Positions 15,653 through 24,238 of a DNA stretch of 43,900 bases are shown one piece after another (the stretch's first letter is position 1; the number at the start of each line of letters is the position of its first letter). The DNA is from Clostridiales bacterium (GTDB taxonomy: Bacteria > Bacillota > Clostridia > Lachnospirales > Lachnospiraceae): contig JAAYTK010000004.1 of assembly GCA_012523775.1 (NCBI GenBank), positions 1 through 43,900 on the forward strand, written 5' to 3'. The notes under the pieces are model-generated. The model was given only the letters and a program-made list of their open reading frames with translations. It was not told the DNA's origin and did no database searches. Made by a program: the position numbers and the translations under genes.

Positions 15653-16888
15653 ATGAAAGTCGTTGGCCTTATAACTGAATATAATCCCTTTCATAACGGC
15701 CATAAATACCATATAGAAATGGCAAGGAAAATAACCGATGCCGATTATGTCATCGCAGTGATGAGCGGTGATTTTGTGCAGCGGGGCGCTCCGGCAGTCA
15801 TCAGTAAATATGACCGTGGTCTGATGGCCATAAAAAACGGTGTCGACTTGGTATTCGAGCTTCCGATCTGCTATGCGACAGGCAGTGCCCAGTATTTTGC
15901 CTTAGGAGCGGTTGCCTTGCTAAACGGTCTGGGTATCGTGGATTACCTTTGCTTCGGAAGCGAGTGCGGCGATATCAAGGCCTTAGAGGATGCCGCAGAG
16001 CTTATATATAATCCAAATGACAGCCTTCAGGAATTATTATACTCATATATCCGCGAGGGTTATTCATATCCCGCTGCAAGAGCAAGAGCTACGGCTGCCA
16101 AAGGAAGCGATATGGCAGATGTTATCTCAGAGCCGAACAATATTCTTGGAATAGAGTATATAAATGCACTTAAGCGGCTAAGTTCGCCGATAAAGCCAAT
16201 CACCATAAAAAGAGAGCTTGCTCATTATCATGATAAAAATCTCGGAGCTTCCATAAGCTCAGCCACTGCCATTCGCAACATCCTTCAGGATAATGAAGCT
16301 CCAATGAAACTTTCCTTAATAAATGACAGTGTTCCACAGGATGTATATGATTATTTTATCAATAACTATCATAAGAAATATCCAATAACCATAGAAGATT
16401 TTTCATCTGTCGTTAAATATAAGATTATGTCCGAAAGCAGCAATGAACTGGCTGAATATATGGATCTGTCATCAGATTTGGCGGACAGAATAAAGAATGT
16501 AGATGCGTTACAATACAGTATGGATGAATTATTACAAAAGATAAAATCAAAGAACATAACACTTACCAGAGCAAATAGGGCTCTGATTCATATCCTGCTT
16601 AATATTAAAAGGAAGTCATTTAACGAATATATCAATGATAATATTATTTACTATGCCAGGATTTTGGCCATGAGAAAAGAAGCCTCCCCTCTAATCCGCA
16701 GGATTAAGAAACACGGAAGGCTTCCTGTTATTACTAAGATTGGTGGTGTCCATAAATTGCTGGATACCCGAGGAATGCAAATGCTTAACCAGAACATCTT
16801 TGCAACCCATCTTTATAATCAGGTAATCTACGATAAATACCGAACAATACTACCCAATGAATACAGACATGGCATCTGTATCCTGTAG
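15653..16888 (+). CDS. tmcAL: tRNA(Met) cytidine acetate ligase
   Basis: 411 residues, formerly the YlbM family of predicted nucleotidyltransferases. The enzyme activates acetate with ATP and acetylates the wobble cytidine of elongator tRNA-Met (N4-acetylcytidine). Seen: the N-terminal GLITEYNPFHNGH with the HxGH nucleotide-binding motif at residues 14-17, VMSGDFVQRGAP, and FGSECGD near residue 102. AGAGG precedes the ATG. It is divergent from pta-ackA, whose product acetate is its substrate, and this linkage recurs in clostridia. It ends directly against a 12-bp tandem repeat and converges on pepF. Confidence 0.95.
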   Translation: MKVVGLITEYNPFHNGHKYHIEMARKITDADYVIAVMSGDFVQRGAPAVISKYDRGLMAIKNGVDLVFELPICYATGSAQYFALGAVALLNGLGIVDYLCFGSECGDIKALEDAAELIYNPNDSLQELLYSYIREGYSYPAARARATAAKGSDMADVISEPNNILGIEYINALKRLSSPIKPITIKRELAHYHDKNLGASISSATAIRNILQDNEAPMKLSLINDSVPQDVYDYFINNYHKKYPITIEDFSSVVKYKIMSESSNELAEYMDLSSDLADRIKNVDALQYSMDELLQKIKSKNITLTRANRALIHILLNIKRKSFNEYINDNIIYYARILAMRKEASPLIRRIKKHGRLPVITKIGGVHKLLDTRGMQMLNQNIFATHLYNQVIYDKYRTILPNEYRHGICIL

Positions 16889-16950
16889 CGGTACCAGGTA
16901 CGGTACCTGGTACGGTGCCTGGTACGGTACCTGGTACGGTACCTGGTACC
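16889..16950. repeat. Five-copy 12-bp palindromic tandem repeat
   Basis: Five head-to-tail copies of CGGTACCTGGTA start directly after the tmcAL stop codon, followed by CC and then seven bases to the pepF stop codon. Copy 1 has CAGG instead of CTGG and copy 3 has GTGCC instead of GTACC. The first-copy variant makes the outer ends complementary, so the whole tract can fold into a long hairpin (CGGTACCAGGTAC at the left with its complement at 16938-16950). There is no T run. A role as transcription barrier between convergent genes or as a slippage-prone tract is inferred. Confidence 0.9.
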
Positions 16951-16957
16951 GATTAGA

Positions 16958-18763
16958 TTACAGCATAAGTTCTTCCATCTGGTCCAGTAATTCCTCGAAC
17001 AGCTTGAGAGCTTGATTTACAGGCTCTTTAGTGCTCATGTCAACACCGGCTCCCTTGAGAAGCTCTATCGGATAGTTGGAGCTTCCGCCGCTTAGGAAGC
17101 GGATATAATCATCGACCGCAGGCTTGCCTTCCTGTAATATACGTCTTGACAGTGCAATGGCAGCCGAGAATCCTGTCGAATACTGATATACATAGAATGC
17201 CGTATAGAAGTGAGGTATTCTTGCCCACTCCATATCTATCTCAGGATCAACTATAATATCATTTCCATAATAGAAAACATTCAAATCGTGATAAATCTTG
17301 CAAAGAGTTTCAGCCGTCAGGCTCTGCCCCTCTTCCACCATTTTATGAGTTATCATCTCGAATTCGGCAAACATCGTCTGTCTATACAATGTTGTCCTGA
17401 AATCATCGAGGAAATGGTTAATAAGGTATGCCTTCTTCATCTTGTCATCCGTATTCTTCAACATATTGTCAATCAGTAACGCCTCATTACAGGTGGACGC
17501 CACCTCCGCTACAAATATCTTATAAGCAGCATATGGATAAGGCTGTACCTTATCGGAATAATAGCTGTGGATAGCGTGTCCCATCTCATGGGCTAATGTA
17601 AATACATTATCCAGTGTATTGTTGTAATTTAACAGCACATAAGGATGTGTGCCGTAAGCACCCCAAGAATAGGCACCGCTGCGTTTGTTCTCATTCTCGT
17701 ATACGTCAATCCATCCATTGTTAAATCCCTCTTGAAGGACCTTCTGATATTCCTCACCGAGAGGCTTAAGTCCCTCAGCCACTATCTTCTTTGCTTCCTC
17801 ATAGGGTATGTTCATCTCTATATCCGGAATAAGCGGAGTGTATATATCATACATATGAAGCTCATCCAGACCGAGAAGTTTCTTTCTGAGTGATATATAA
17901 CGATGCATCAGTCCGATATTGTCATGAACGGCATCTATCAGATTGGTATATACGCTGACAGGAACATTACTGTCATCCAGGGCCTTCTCCAGATTAGAAC
18001 CGTATTTTCTTGCCTTAGTGAAGTAGAATTCCTGTTTGAGATTGGAGCTGAATGTCGCTGCAAGAGTGTTTTTAAAGCTTTCGTAAGTATTATATACTCC
18101 TTTAAATGCTTCCTCTCTTACCCTGCGGTCACTGCTCTTTATTAATTGTATGAATCTGCCATGGGTTATTCTAACCTTTTCACCTTTTTCGTTTATTATC
18201 TCCGGGAATTTAATATCGGCATTGTTAAACTTGGAGTATATATTATCCGGTGAAGAAGCCATGTCCCCTGCTTCTGCCAAAAGCTCTTCCAACTCCTCAG
18301 ACAGTATATGCGGCTTTCTGCGAAGAATATTCTTAAGAAGGAAGTCATAAACTCCTAAAGCCTCCTCTTCTTTCATAAACTGCTCTATTGTATCCTCAGA
18401 AAGAGTGAGTATCTCAGGCGTGGCGAAGGAAAATGCCGATTCCATCTGAACCAAGAGTACACCGGCCTTATCAGCGAAATCCTGATATTTTGAGTTGGCA
18501 GTATCCTCATGATATCTTTGATTTGCGTATACATATACCCTCTCCATCATCATGTTAAGTCTGTCTGAAAACTGCAAAAATTCCAGTAGTGTTTTTGCAG
18601 ATTCGGATAATCTGCCTCGATATGCAGACACATCCTGCAGCTTTTCCTTGATTTCATTAAATTCCTTCTCCCATAATTCGTCTGTGGCATACAAATCCTC
18701 AATTGCCCAAACAAATTGCTTGTCTACCTCACTACGTTTTGGTAAGCTTCCCATTTCTGCCAT
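16958..18763 (-). CDS. pepF: Oligoendopeptidase F (M3 family)
   Basis: 601 residues, the standard length. It is a cytoplasmic zinc metallopeptidase that cleaves short peptides, roughly 7-17 residues. Seen: the zinc site LAHEMGHAIHSYYS near residue 390 (HExxH) with the downstream Glu region VAEVASTCNEALL, and the PepF signature YSTGFSAAIALSRRI near the C-terminus. AAAGGAG lies seven bases before the ATG at 18763. It is convergent with tmcAL across the 12-bp repeat and divergent from the YlbJ-like gene. Confidence 0.95.
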   Translation of the reverse strand: MAEMGSLPKRSEVDKQFVWAIEDLYATDELWEKEFNEIKEKLQDVSAYRGRLSESAKTLLEFLQFSDRLNMMMERVYVYANQRYHEDTANSKYQDFADKAGVLLVQMESAFSFATPEILTLSEDTIEQFMKEEEALGVYDFLLKNILRRKPHILSEELEELLAEAGDMASSPDNIYSKFNNADIKFPEIINEKGEKVRITHGRFIQLIKSSDRRVREEAFKGVYNTYESFKNTLAATFSSNLKQEFYFTKARKYGSNLEKALDDSNVPVSVYTNLIDAVHDNIGLMHRYISLRKKLLGLDELHMYDIYTPLIPDIEMNIPYEEAKKIVAEGLKPLGEEYQKVLQEGFNNGWIDVYENENKRSGAYSWGAYGTHPYVLLNYNNTLDNVFTLAHEMGHAIHSYYSDKVQPYPYAAYKIFVAEVASTCNEALLIDNMLKNTDDKMKKAYLINHFLDDFRTTLYRQTMFAEFEMITHKMVEEGQSLTAETLCKIYHDLNVFYYGNDIIVDPEIDMEWARIPHFYTAFYVYQYSTGFSAAIALSRRILQEGKPAVDDYIRFLSGGSSNYPIELLKGAGVDMSTKEPVNQALKLFEELLDQMEELML

Positions 18764-18868
18764 ATTATGTCTCCTTTCAGATAAAAAATATAATCTATTA
18801 AATAATTGAATAATATAAAATCCTTTTCAATAGATTATACTAATCATCCCTTACAGTTCGGAGATAAT

Positions 18869-19846
18869 ATGAAGCTAAAATTAAAAAACAAACTATTGAA
18901 AGGTCTTATATTACTCTTTTTTATCCTAATGTTTATATTCCCCTATGCATCCTATAAGGGTGCCCGGTCTGGGCTTATGTTATGGTTTATTAATATCCTG
19001 CCAACCCTATTACCTTTTATAATCATCTCCAACCTTATAATTCGGATTAATCTGGCAGAGAAGATTAGTAATGTATTATACCCCTTTATAGGCAAATTGT
19101 TCCGAGTCAGTCCTAACGGATGCTATCCCATTCTGGTCGGTTTCCTGACAGGCCTCCCCATGGGTGCTAAGGTGACAGCCGATTTAGTCGAAAAGGATAA
19201 AATCGATCAGAAGGAAGGGGGATTTCTTCTTAGTATGTGCAATAATGCCAGTCCGGTATTTATTATGAGCTATATAGCTATAAATCAGTTGAAAATGCCT
19301 AAAATACGATTTTATCTGTTCTTAATAATTTTCGGATCGTCGATAATAGGTTCAGTTATCTACCGTGCATATAAGAACCGTCATGATAAAAGACTGCATA
19401 TTTGCTCTGATACATATAATTTAGCCCCTTCACCTTCCCGTGATTACAGATCGGAAAAGTTTTCATTTGATATTATGGATAAATCTATAATGAATGGATT
19501 TGAGGTAGTCACCAAAATCGGAGGCTATATTATACTTTTTTCAATTTTGGCTCAGATTATAAATGAAATCGGATTAAACTATGCTCTTTTTAAGGCCATA
19601 GTAATGGGTATTCTCGAAATCACAACCGGCATTGACCAAATATGCAAAATAAGAATGGATAACAATATAAAAATAGTCTTGGTTTCCGTACTCACTTCTT
19701 TTGGAGGATTATCCGGATTGGCACAAACCAAAAGTGTGCTGGGAGAATCAAGACTATCAATTAAAACCTATCTTCTGGTTAAACTGTTATGTGCTTTTAT
19801 AGCTATGCTGCTCTCAGTACTATATGTATTATGCTCTGGAATATAA
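18869..19846 (+). CDS. ylbJ: YlbJ-like sporulation membrane protein
   Basis: 325 residues, mostly hydrophobic, with about eight predicted membrane helices. Seen: LMLWFINILPTLLPFIIISN and LVGFLTGLPMGAKVTADLV, typical of the nucleoside-recognition/Gate domain family that includes sporulation proteins YlbJ and SpoVM-dependent relatives; also NNASPVFIMSYIAI. In Bacillus, YlbJ is needed for proper spore cortex, and it lies next to coaD (YlbI) and rsmD (YlbH) as here. An in-frame TTG lies at 18806, but the ATG at 18869 has GGAG five bases upstream and gives a basic N-terminus. It is somewhat shorter than Bacillus YlbJ (about 400). It is convergent with the coiled-coil gene, with one base between them. 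Confidence 0.75.
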   Translation: MKLKLKNKLLKGLILLFFILMFIFPYASYKGARSGLMLWFINILPTLLPFIIISNLIIRINLAEKISNVLYPFIGKLFRVSPNGCYPILVGFLTGLPMGAKVTADLVEKDKIDQKEGGFLLSMCNNASPVFIMSYIAINQLKMPKIRFYLFLIIFGSSIIGSVIYRAYKNRHDKRLHICSDTYNLAPSPSRDYRSEKFSFDIMDKSIMNGFEVVTKIGGYIILFSILAQIINEIGLNYALFKAIVMGILEITTGIDQICKIRMDNNIKIVLVSVLTSFGGLSGLAQTKSVLGESRLSIKTYLLVKLLCAFIAMLLSVLYVLCSGI

Positions 19847-19847
19847 T

Positions 19848-20495
19848 TTACTGATCGATATCTTCCAAAAAAGTATTCTCATCAAAATTATATTCATCAT
19901 CATTCTGATAGGTCTCACTCGGATTAACATCAGTTGAACTGTTGTCAGGATATAACTGATCCATAAGCTCCTGCTTATTATAACGAATTAAATCCAAATT
20001 GTTGGCCAATGCATTAATAAATCCATCATATTTTGATAATGAGGATTCATATACGGCCGATACTACTTTTTCTAACTCACTTAATATATCATTAGAGTAA
20101 ACCAGTACGCCGGTTCGAATCTGATCAGCTTCTTCCTGGGCTTCTCTACGGAGTCGTTCTGCCTCCTGAGATGCCTGCATTATCATCTCATTAGCTTCAT
20201 AATAAGCCTGCTGCATTATTTCATGCTCATTTAACAGCTCCTTTGCCTTTTCTCTTGTATTGGCAAGTATCTGTTCGGCTTTATTCTCGGCATCAGAAAT
20301 AATTGCATCCCTGTTAGCGATAATTTTTTGATAGCGCTTGATTTCATCAGGCGTTCTAAGCCTTAGTTCATCCAAAAGGTCATAAAGCTCATCCTTAGGC
20401 ACGATAACCTTGGTGCTTGAAAGCGGCTGCATTCTACAACTTTCAACAAATTCATATATATCCTCTATTAACTGCTCAATCCTGCTTGCTCCCAT
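19848..20495 (-). CDS. Coiled-coil protein of the coaD cluster, function unknown
   Basis: 215 residues. Residues about 45-150 form a long charged helical region with DAENKAEQILANTREKAKEL and QEAERLRREAQEEADQIRTG, similar in style to V-ATPase subunit H, AtpF-type stalk subunits and DivIVA proteins. The C-terminal 35 residues are acidic and Asn/Asp-rich. No membrane segment is visible. Related proteins downstream of coaD in clostridia are often labelled ATPase subunits, but no ATP synthase genes are nearby and that label is probably only coiled-coil similarity. An in-frame TTG at 20501 overlaps the coaD stop; the ATG at 20495 with GGGAG upstream is preferred. It is probably cotranscribed with rsmD and coaD. 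Confidence 0.75.
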   Translation of the reverse strand: MGASRIEQLIEDIYEFVESCRMQPLSSTKVIVPKDELYDLLDELRLRTPDEIKRYQKIIANRDAIISDAENKAEQILANTREKAKELLNEHEIMQQAYYEANEMIMQASQEAERLRREAQEEADQIRTGVLVYSNDILSELEKVVSAVYESSLSKYDGFINALANNLDLIRYNKQELMDQLYPDNSSTDVNPSETYQNDDEYNFDENTFLEDIDQ

Positions 20496-20497
20496 GT

Positions 20498-20998
20498 TCA
20501 AACACTCCCTATCGCTTTAAATTTATCATATACAGACTGTACAATACATTCCGGCACAAACTGTTTGATATCTCCGCCAAAACTTGCTATTTCTCTTACG
20601 GTACTCGAGCTTAGATATGAATACTCCAACCTTGTGGTAAAGAATATCGTATCGATATCCGGCATAATCTTATGATTTGTCTGGGCCAATTGTAACTCAT
20701 AGTCAAAATCCGTAATAGCCCGTAGACCTCTTACAATAAATGAAGCGTTCTTAGCCTTTGCAAAATCCACCAATAAACCTTGAAAGGCCTCTACCTTAAT
20801 CCTTGAATCAAGATTATACTCCTTAAGAACACGTTCTATAAACCGAACACGCTCATCCTCAGTAAATATTGTCTTTTTTGATATATTATTAAGCACTCCG
20901 ATTACTAAGTGATCCATAAGCTTTGAAGCTCTTATAATAATATCTAAATGTCCCAAAGTTATAGGATCAAAAGATCCCGGATAGATTCCAACCTTCAT
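20498..20998 (-). CDS. coaD: Phosphopantetheine adenylyltransferase
   Basis: 166 residues. It transfers AMP from ATP to 4'-phosphopantetheine in coenzyme A synthesis. Seen: GIYPGSFDPITLGHLDII with the TxGH nucleotide site at residues 14-17, FIVRGLRAITDFDYELQ near residue 85, and the C-terminal YSYLSSSTVREIASFGGDI (ISSTxRE-like). The ATG at 21010 is also in frame, but the ATG at 20998 has GGGAGG directly upstream and fits the family start MKVGIYPG. It lies 17 bases after rsmD, the near-universal rsmD-coaD pair. Confidence 0.97.
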   Translation of the reverse strand: MKVGIYPGSFDPITLGHLDIIIRASKLMDHLVIGVLNNISKKTIFTEDERVRFIERVLKEYNLDSRIKVEAFQGLLVDFAKAKNASFIVRGLRAITDFDYELQLAQTNHKIMPDIDTIFFTTRLEYSYLSSSTVREIASFGGDIKQFVPECIVQSVYDKFKAIGSV

Positions 20999-21015
20999 GC
21001 TGCCTCCCATGTGGA

Positions 21016-21570
21016 TTAGGTGATTTCAAGAAAAACATGCTGATTAGACTTATACTCCTTTTTCTTGAACTGCCTAAAATTAGTTTCCTTCAAAAATTCA
21101 AAGCTTGTCTGCTTTGAAGCCTCAACAACAATAATCGTATCACAATATATAATATTAGATTTCTGTAAATTAAATAATATATCCCGTTCGAGATTACTGT
21201 TATAAGGAGGATCCATGAAGACTATATCAAAGACCTTACCCTTAATCTCCAAAGCTCTTATTGCTTCCAGCACACCCATGGGATATACCTCGGCTTGTGA
21301 ATCTAATTTTGTAAATTTAAGATTATATCTGATACAGTCCAAAGCAGCTTTGTCATTTTCGACAAATGCGGCATATTTCGCACCTCTGGACAGCGCTTCT
21401 ATACCTATAGCACCGCTACCTGAACAAAGGTCCAAAAAATCAGCATCTGCTAAATAAGGACCAAGTATATTAAAAAGCGTTTCCTTAATCTTATCGGTGG
21501 TCGGCCTGGTTTCATAGCCTTCCGGTGTCTTAAGATTAAGTCTTCTGGCTTTTCCTGCTATAACCCTCAT
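21016..21570 (-). CDS. rsmD: 16S rRNA (guanine-966-N2) methyltransferase
   Basis: 184 residues. It methylates G966 of 16S rRNA using S-adenosylmethionine. Seen: MRVIAGKARRLNLKTPEG, RPTTDKIKETLFNIL, the SAM-binding FLDLCSGSGAIGIEALSRGA near residue 45, and the catalytic MDPPYN near residue 125. An in-frame ATG at 21588 exists, but the ATG at 21570 has GGAG seven bases upstream and matches the family start. It is the first gene of an rsmD-coaD-coiled-coil operon. Confidence 0.96.
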   Translation of the reverse strand: MRVIAGKARRLNLKTPEGYETRPTTDKIKETLFNILGPYLADADFLDLCSGSGAIGIEALSRGAKYAAFVENDKAALDCIRYNLKFTKLDSQAEVYPMGVLEAIRALEIKGKVFDIVFMDPPYNSNLERDILFNLQKSNIIYCDTIIVVEASKQTSFEFLKETNFRQFKKKEYKSNQHVFLEIT

Positions 21571-21672
21571 ATACATTCTCCATTTCATAAAAGAACAATG
21601 GCTTTATAATCATTTTATAATATTATGTATTTTTGTCAACTTGTTTATAATATTAGTTAAAAAATTTAGAGT

Positions 21673-21707
21673 TTATAGGGGATGTTTTTTGTAAACATCC
21701 CCTATAA
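21673..21707 (-). terminator. Terminator after the small acid-soluble spore protein gene
   Basis: A perfect 15-bp stem (21673-21687 with 21693-21707) with a five-base loop, 25 bases beyond the spore-protein stop codon. On the minus strand it is followed within a few bases by a T-rich tract. Confidence 0.85.
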
Positions 21708-21731
21708 TTATATTATGAAATTGTTTTTATC

Positions 21732-21932
21732 TTATTGCTGTCCGGCCATTCTTCTTTGCTCGTTTTGTATCATTTTCTTTACCATGTGTCCACCGACCGA
21801 ACCGTTCTGATATGAAGTCAGGTCTCCGTTGTAACCCTTCTTTAAAGGTACACCTAATTCATTAGCCACCTCATACTTAAACTGATTCAGCGCTTCCCTT
21901 GCCTCGGGTATCTCAGCTCTGTTTCTAGCCAT
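21732..21932 (-). CDS. Alpha/beta-type small acid-soluble spore protein
   Basis: 66 residues. These proteins coat forespore DNA and protect it, then are degraded at germination by the Gpr protease. Seen: FKYEVANELGVPLKKGYNGD with the EVA protease site at residues 21-23, and the DNA-binding C-terminal GSVGGHMVKKMIQNEQRRMA, both diagnostic. AAGGAGG precedes the ATG. It is a single gene ending at a strong hairpin. Expression by forespore sigma-G is expected from the family; I could not point to a convincing sigma-G promoter. The gene shows that the organism belongs to a sporulating lineage. Confidence 0.96.
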   Translation of the reverse strand: MARNRAEIPEAREALNQFKYEVANELGVPLKKGYNGDLTSYQNGSVGGHMVKKMIQNEQRRMAGQQ

Positions 21933-22142
21933 ATTTATTCCTCCTTTTCATACTCCGATTCATTTGGAATAACACCTGCATATATAACATCTGAAACATC
22001 CTTTAGAAATTTTCTATATTTCATCGAATTATTTCAAACGATGTTACGATTATAGTATATGCAATAAATAAATATATACGCTAGAATCTTTTGGTAATAT
22101 GTCGAAAAATGACCAATTATTATTAAATTTTAAATTTATGCT

Positions 22143-23516
22143 CTACTGCATTTCAATGCCGCGATTCTTCATTTCTACATATGGTCTGTGCTTGGCTACG
22201 CTCTTATAAGCAGGACGTATGATTTTACCCGCATTATTAAGCTCTTCAAGACGATGAGCCATCCAGCCCGATATTCTTGCCACGGCAAATATCGGAGTGT
22301 ACAATTCCTTAGGAAGCCCTAACATATGGTATACAAAGCCACTGTAAAAATCCACATTGGCACTGACTCCCTTATATATTTTTCTTTCTCTTGCAATTAT
22401 CTCAGGTGCCAGTCTTTCAACCATTTCATATAGGGCAAACTCCTTCTGCATTCCCTTCTCTTCAGATAAGCTCTTAACATACTGCTTGAACACATTGGCT
22501 CTTGGGTCGGAAATAGAATATACCGCATGTCCCATACCATATATCAAACCGGATTTATCGAATGCCTTCTTATTTAATAAATCAGTCAAATAGCTTGATA
22601 CTTCATCTTCATCGGCCCAGTCCTTAACCTTTTCCTTTAGGTCATCAAACATCTGCATGACCTTGATATTTGCTCCTCCATGCTTAGGTCCTTTTAGGGA
22701 GCCCAAGGATGCTGCTATGGCAGAATAGGTATCAGTGCCGGAGGACGTTACAACATGAGTCGTAAATGTAGAGTTGTTACCGCCACCGTGCTCCGCATGA
22801 AGTACCAATGCGATATCGAGTATTTTTGCTTCAAGCTCTGTATATTTCTTGTTCGAGCGAAGCATGTACAATACATTCTCTGCTGTAGACAGTCCTGCTT
22901 TCGGAGGATGTATTACCAAGCTTTTGCCAAAATGATAATGGCGGTATGCTTTATAGCCATATACCGAAAGCAGAGGAAACAATGCAATAAGCTGTAATCC
23001 CTGACGAAGCACGTTCTCTACAGATATATTGTCCGCTTGTTCATCATACGAGTAGAGAGTAAGCACGCTTCGTGCCAGAGTGTTCATCATGTCCTTGCTG
23101 GGAGCCTTCATGATTATATCTCTTACAAAGCTCGGCGGAAGTTCACGGTAGAATTCCAACAGCTTTATAAAATCATTCAGTTGCTCCTCGGTCGGCATAT
23201 CACCAAATAATAAGAGATATGTAACCTCCTCAAATCCAAAGCGTTCATCCTTAATAAAACCGTTTATTATCTCCTCCACATCAATACCACGATAATAAAG
23301 CTTACCCTCACAGGGTACGTAATCATTATCTACTATTGTATAGGAATGGACCTCACAAATTTCGGTAAGTCCGGTAAGTACACCCCTTCCGCTTATGTCA
23401 CGCAAGCCACGCTTAACATCATATTTTTGATATAATTCGGGATTAATTACACAGTTCCTTTTTATCATATCAGCTAAATTATAAATTTCCGGAGTGATTT
23501 CTGAGTACTTATTCAT
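22143..23516 (-). CDS. gltA: Citrate synthase
   Basis: 457 residues. It condenses oxaloacetate and acetyl-CoA to citrate, in fermentative clostridia mainly for glutamate synthesis. Seen: LHAEHGGGNNSTFTTHVVTS near residue 240 with its catalytic His, GSLKGPKHGGANIKVM near 275, and GLIYGMGHAVYSISDPRA near 335; the C-terminal RISGWMAHRLEEL is also typical. An in-frame start lies at 23534, but the ATG at 23516 has AAAGGAG eight bases upstream. It is probably monocistronic, transcribed from just inside or below the terminator at 23560-23590. A 2-methylcitrate synthase role is not excluded by sequence, but no prp genes are near. Confidence 0.93.
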   Translation of the reverse strand: MNKYSEITPEIYNLADMIKRNCVINPELYQKYDVKRGLRDISGRGVLTGLTEICEVHSYTIVDNDYVPCEGKLYYRGIDVEEIINGFIKDERFGFEEVTYLLLFGDMPTEEQLNDFIKLLEFYRELPPSFVRDIIMKAPSKDMMNTLARSVLTLYSYDEQADNISVENVLRQGLQLIALFPLLSVYGYKAYRHYHFGKSLVIHPPKAGLSTAENVLYMLRSNKKYTELEAKILDIALVLHAEHGGGNNSTFTTHVVTSSGTDTYSAIAASLGSLKGPKHGGANIKVMQMFDDLKEKVKDWADEDEVSSYLTDLLNKKAFDKSGLIYGMGHAVYSISDPRANVFKQYVKSLSEEKGMQKEFALYEMVERLAPEIIARERKIYKGVSANVDFYSGFVYHMLGLPKELYTPIFAVARISGWMAHRLEELNNAGKIIRPAYKSVAKHRPYVEMKNRGIEMQ

Positions 23517-23559
23517 ATTGTAATCTCCTTTCATTTCAAAATTTTATTATAAAAGCAAA

Positions 23560-23590
23560 AAAGGCAGATGTCTTATAGGCAGCTGCCTTT
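23560..23590 (-). terminator. Terminator after the CmpB-like gene
   Basis: An 8-bp stem (23560-23567 with 23583-23590) followed on the minus strand by a run of T, 20 bases after the stop codon of the CmpB-like gene. A TATAAT hexamer for the citrate synthase gene follows immediately, so terminator and promoter abut. Confidence 0.75.
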
Positions 23591-23609
23591 AATATTAGGA
23601 TGTGTAAAC

Positions 23610-24143
23610 TTACATGATGTTAACACGGACAGACAACAGAACGTCATAAAGAAAAACAACAAGTATAGCCGTATCAAATGCTTTTATTGCTTTCATTGAA
23701 AAACGGTTAGTTATAGATACAATTGTCGGATGGATTATACGTACAAACACCGCACCAATAATACCAAAGAACACCGATGCAGCTAAGCATATGCGTCCGT
23801 TAAGATTCAGGAACATATTCGAATAGTCCCACCATCTTTTATCAAATACATATTCCATCCATACGGATGTTATGTATTCCATAGCCGTTGCGACCAAGGC
23901 ACATCTTATGATTAAGGCTACGAAGCTTTTGCCCCTGTCAGAGCATATCAATATCATTATTAAAATGCTGATTCCATATATTGGACATAAAGGGCCAAAC
24001 AAAAAGCCTCTGTTTTCCATATTACCGGTCACTAAGTAGACAAAAACGGACTCATAAATCCATCCCATAGCACTGTAAATGATAAACCATCTAAATAAGG
24101 TCAGAAAATCAAGCGACCTTATCCGTCCCCCTACCTTTATCAT
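23610..24143 (-). CDS. CmpB-type putative ABC-transporter type IV membrane protein
   Basis: 177 residues with five or so predicted membrane helices. Seen: the signature of the PF06541 family, with FRWFIIYSAMGWIYESVFV, NRGFLFGPLCPIYGI, AMEYITSVWMEYVF and WWDYSNMFLNLNGRICL. The family is called an ABC-transporter type IV permease, but no ATPase is adjacent and the function is not established. Upstream GGGGAA is a modest ribosome binding site. It stands alone, ended by the terminator at 23560-23590, between citrate synthase and the glycan module. Confidence 0.8.
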   Translation of the reverse strand: MIKVGGRIRSLDFLTLFRWFIIYSAMGWIYESVFVYLVTGNMENRGFLFGPLCPIYGISILIMILICSDRGKSFVALIIRCALVATAMEYITSVWMEYVFDKRWWDYSNMFLNLNGRICLAASVFFGIIGAVFVRIIHPTIVSITNRFSMKAIKAFDTAILVVFLYDVLLSVRVNIM

Positions 24144-24238
24144 ATGTATGTTCCCCGTCCTTACTTTATACTTCTCATCATTAATACATTAATATAATAA
24201 ACTTTCAACTAATAATTGTCAATAATTAAATACCGTTG

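Noticed and set aside
16889-16950. Possible CRISPR array
   Set aside because: The 12-bp units abut with no unique spacers and no cas genes are present; it is a simple tandem repeat.
19848-20495. ATP synthase subunit H or stalk subunit
   Set aside because: Only generic coiled-coil similarity; there is no ATP synthase operon nearby and no membrane segment.
22034-22045. TCAAACGATGTT, identical to 12 bases of the candidate operator, upstream of the spore-protein gene
   Set aside because: It lacks the GTT extension and lies in front of a gene with no link to sugar use; chance occurrence in AT-rich DNA is the simpler reading.
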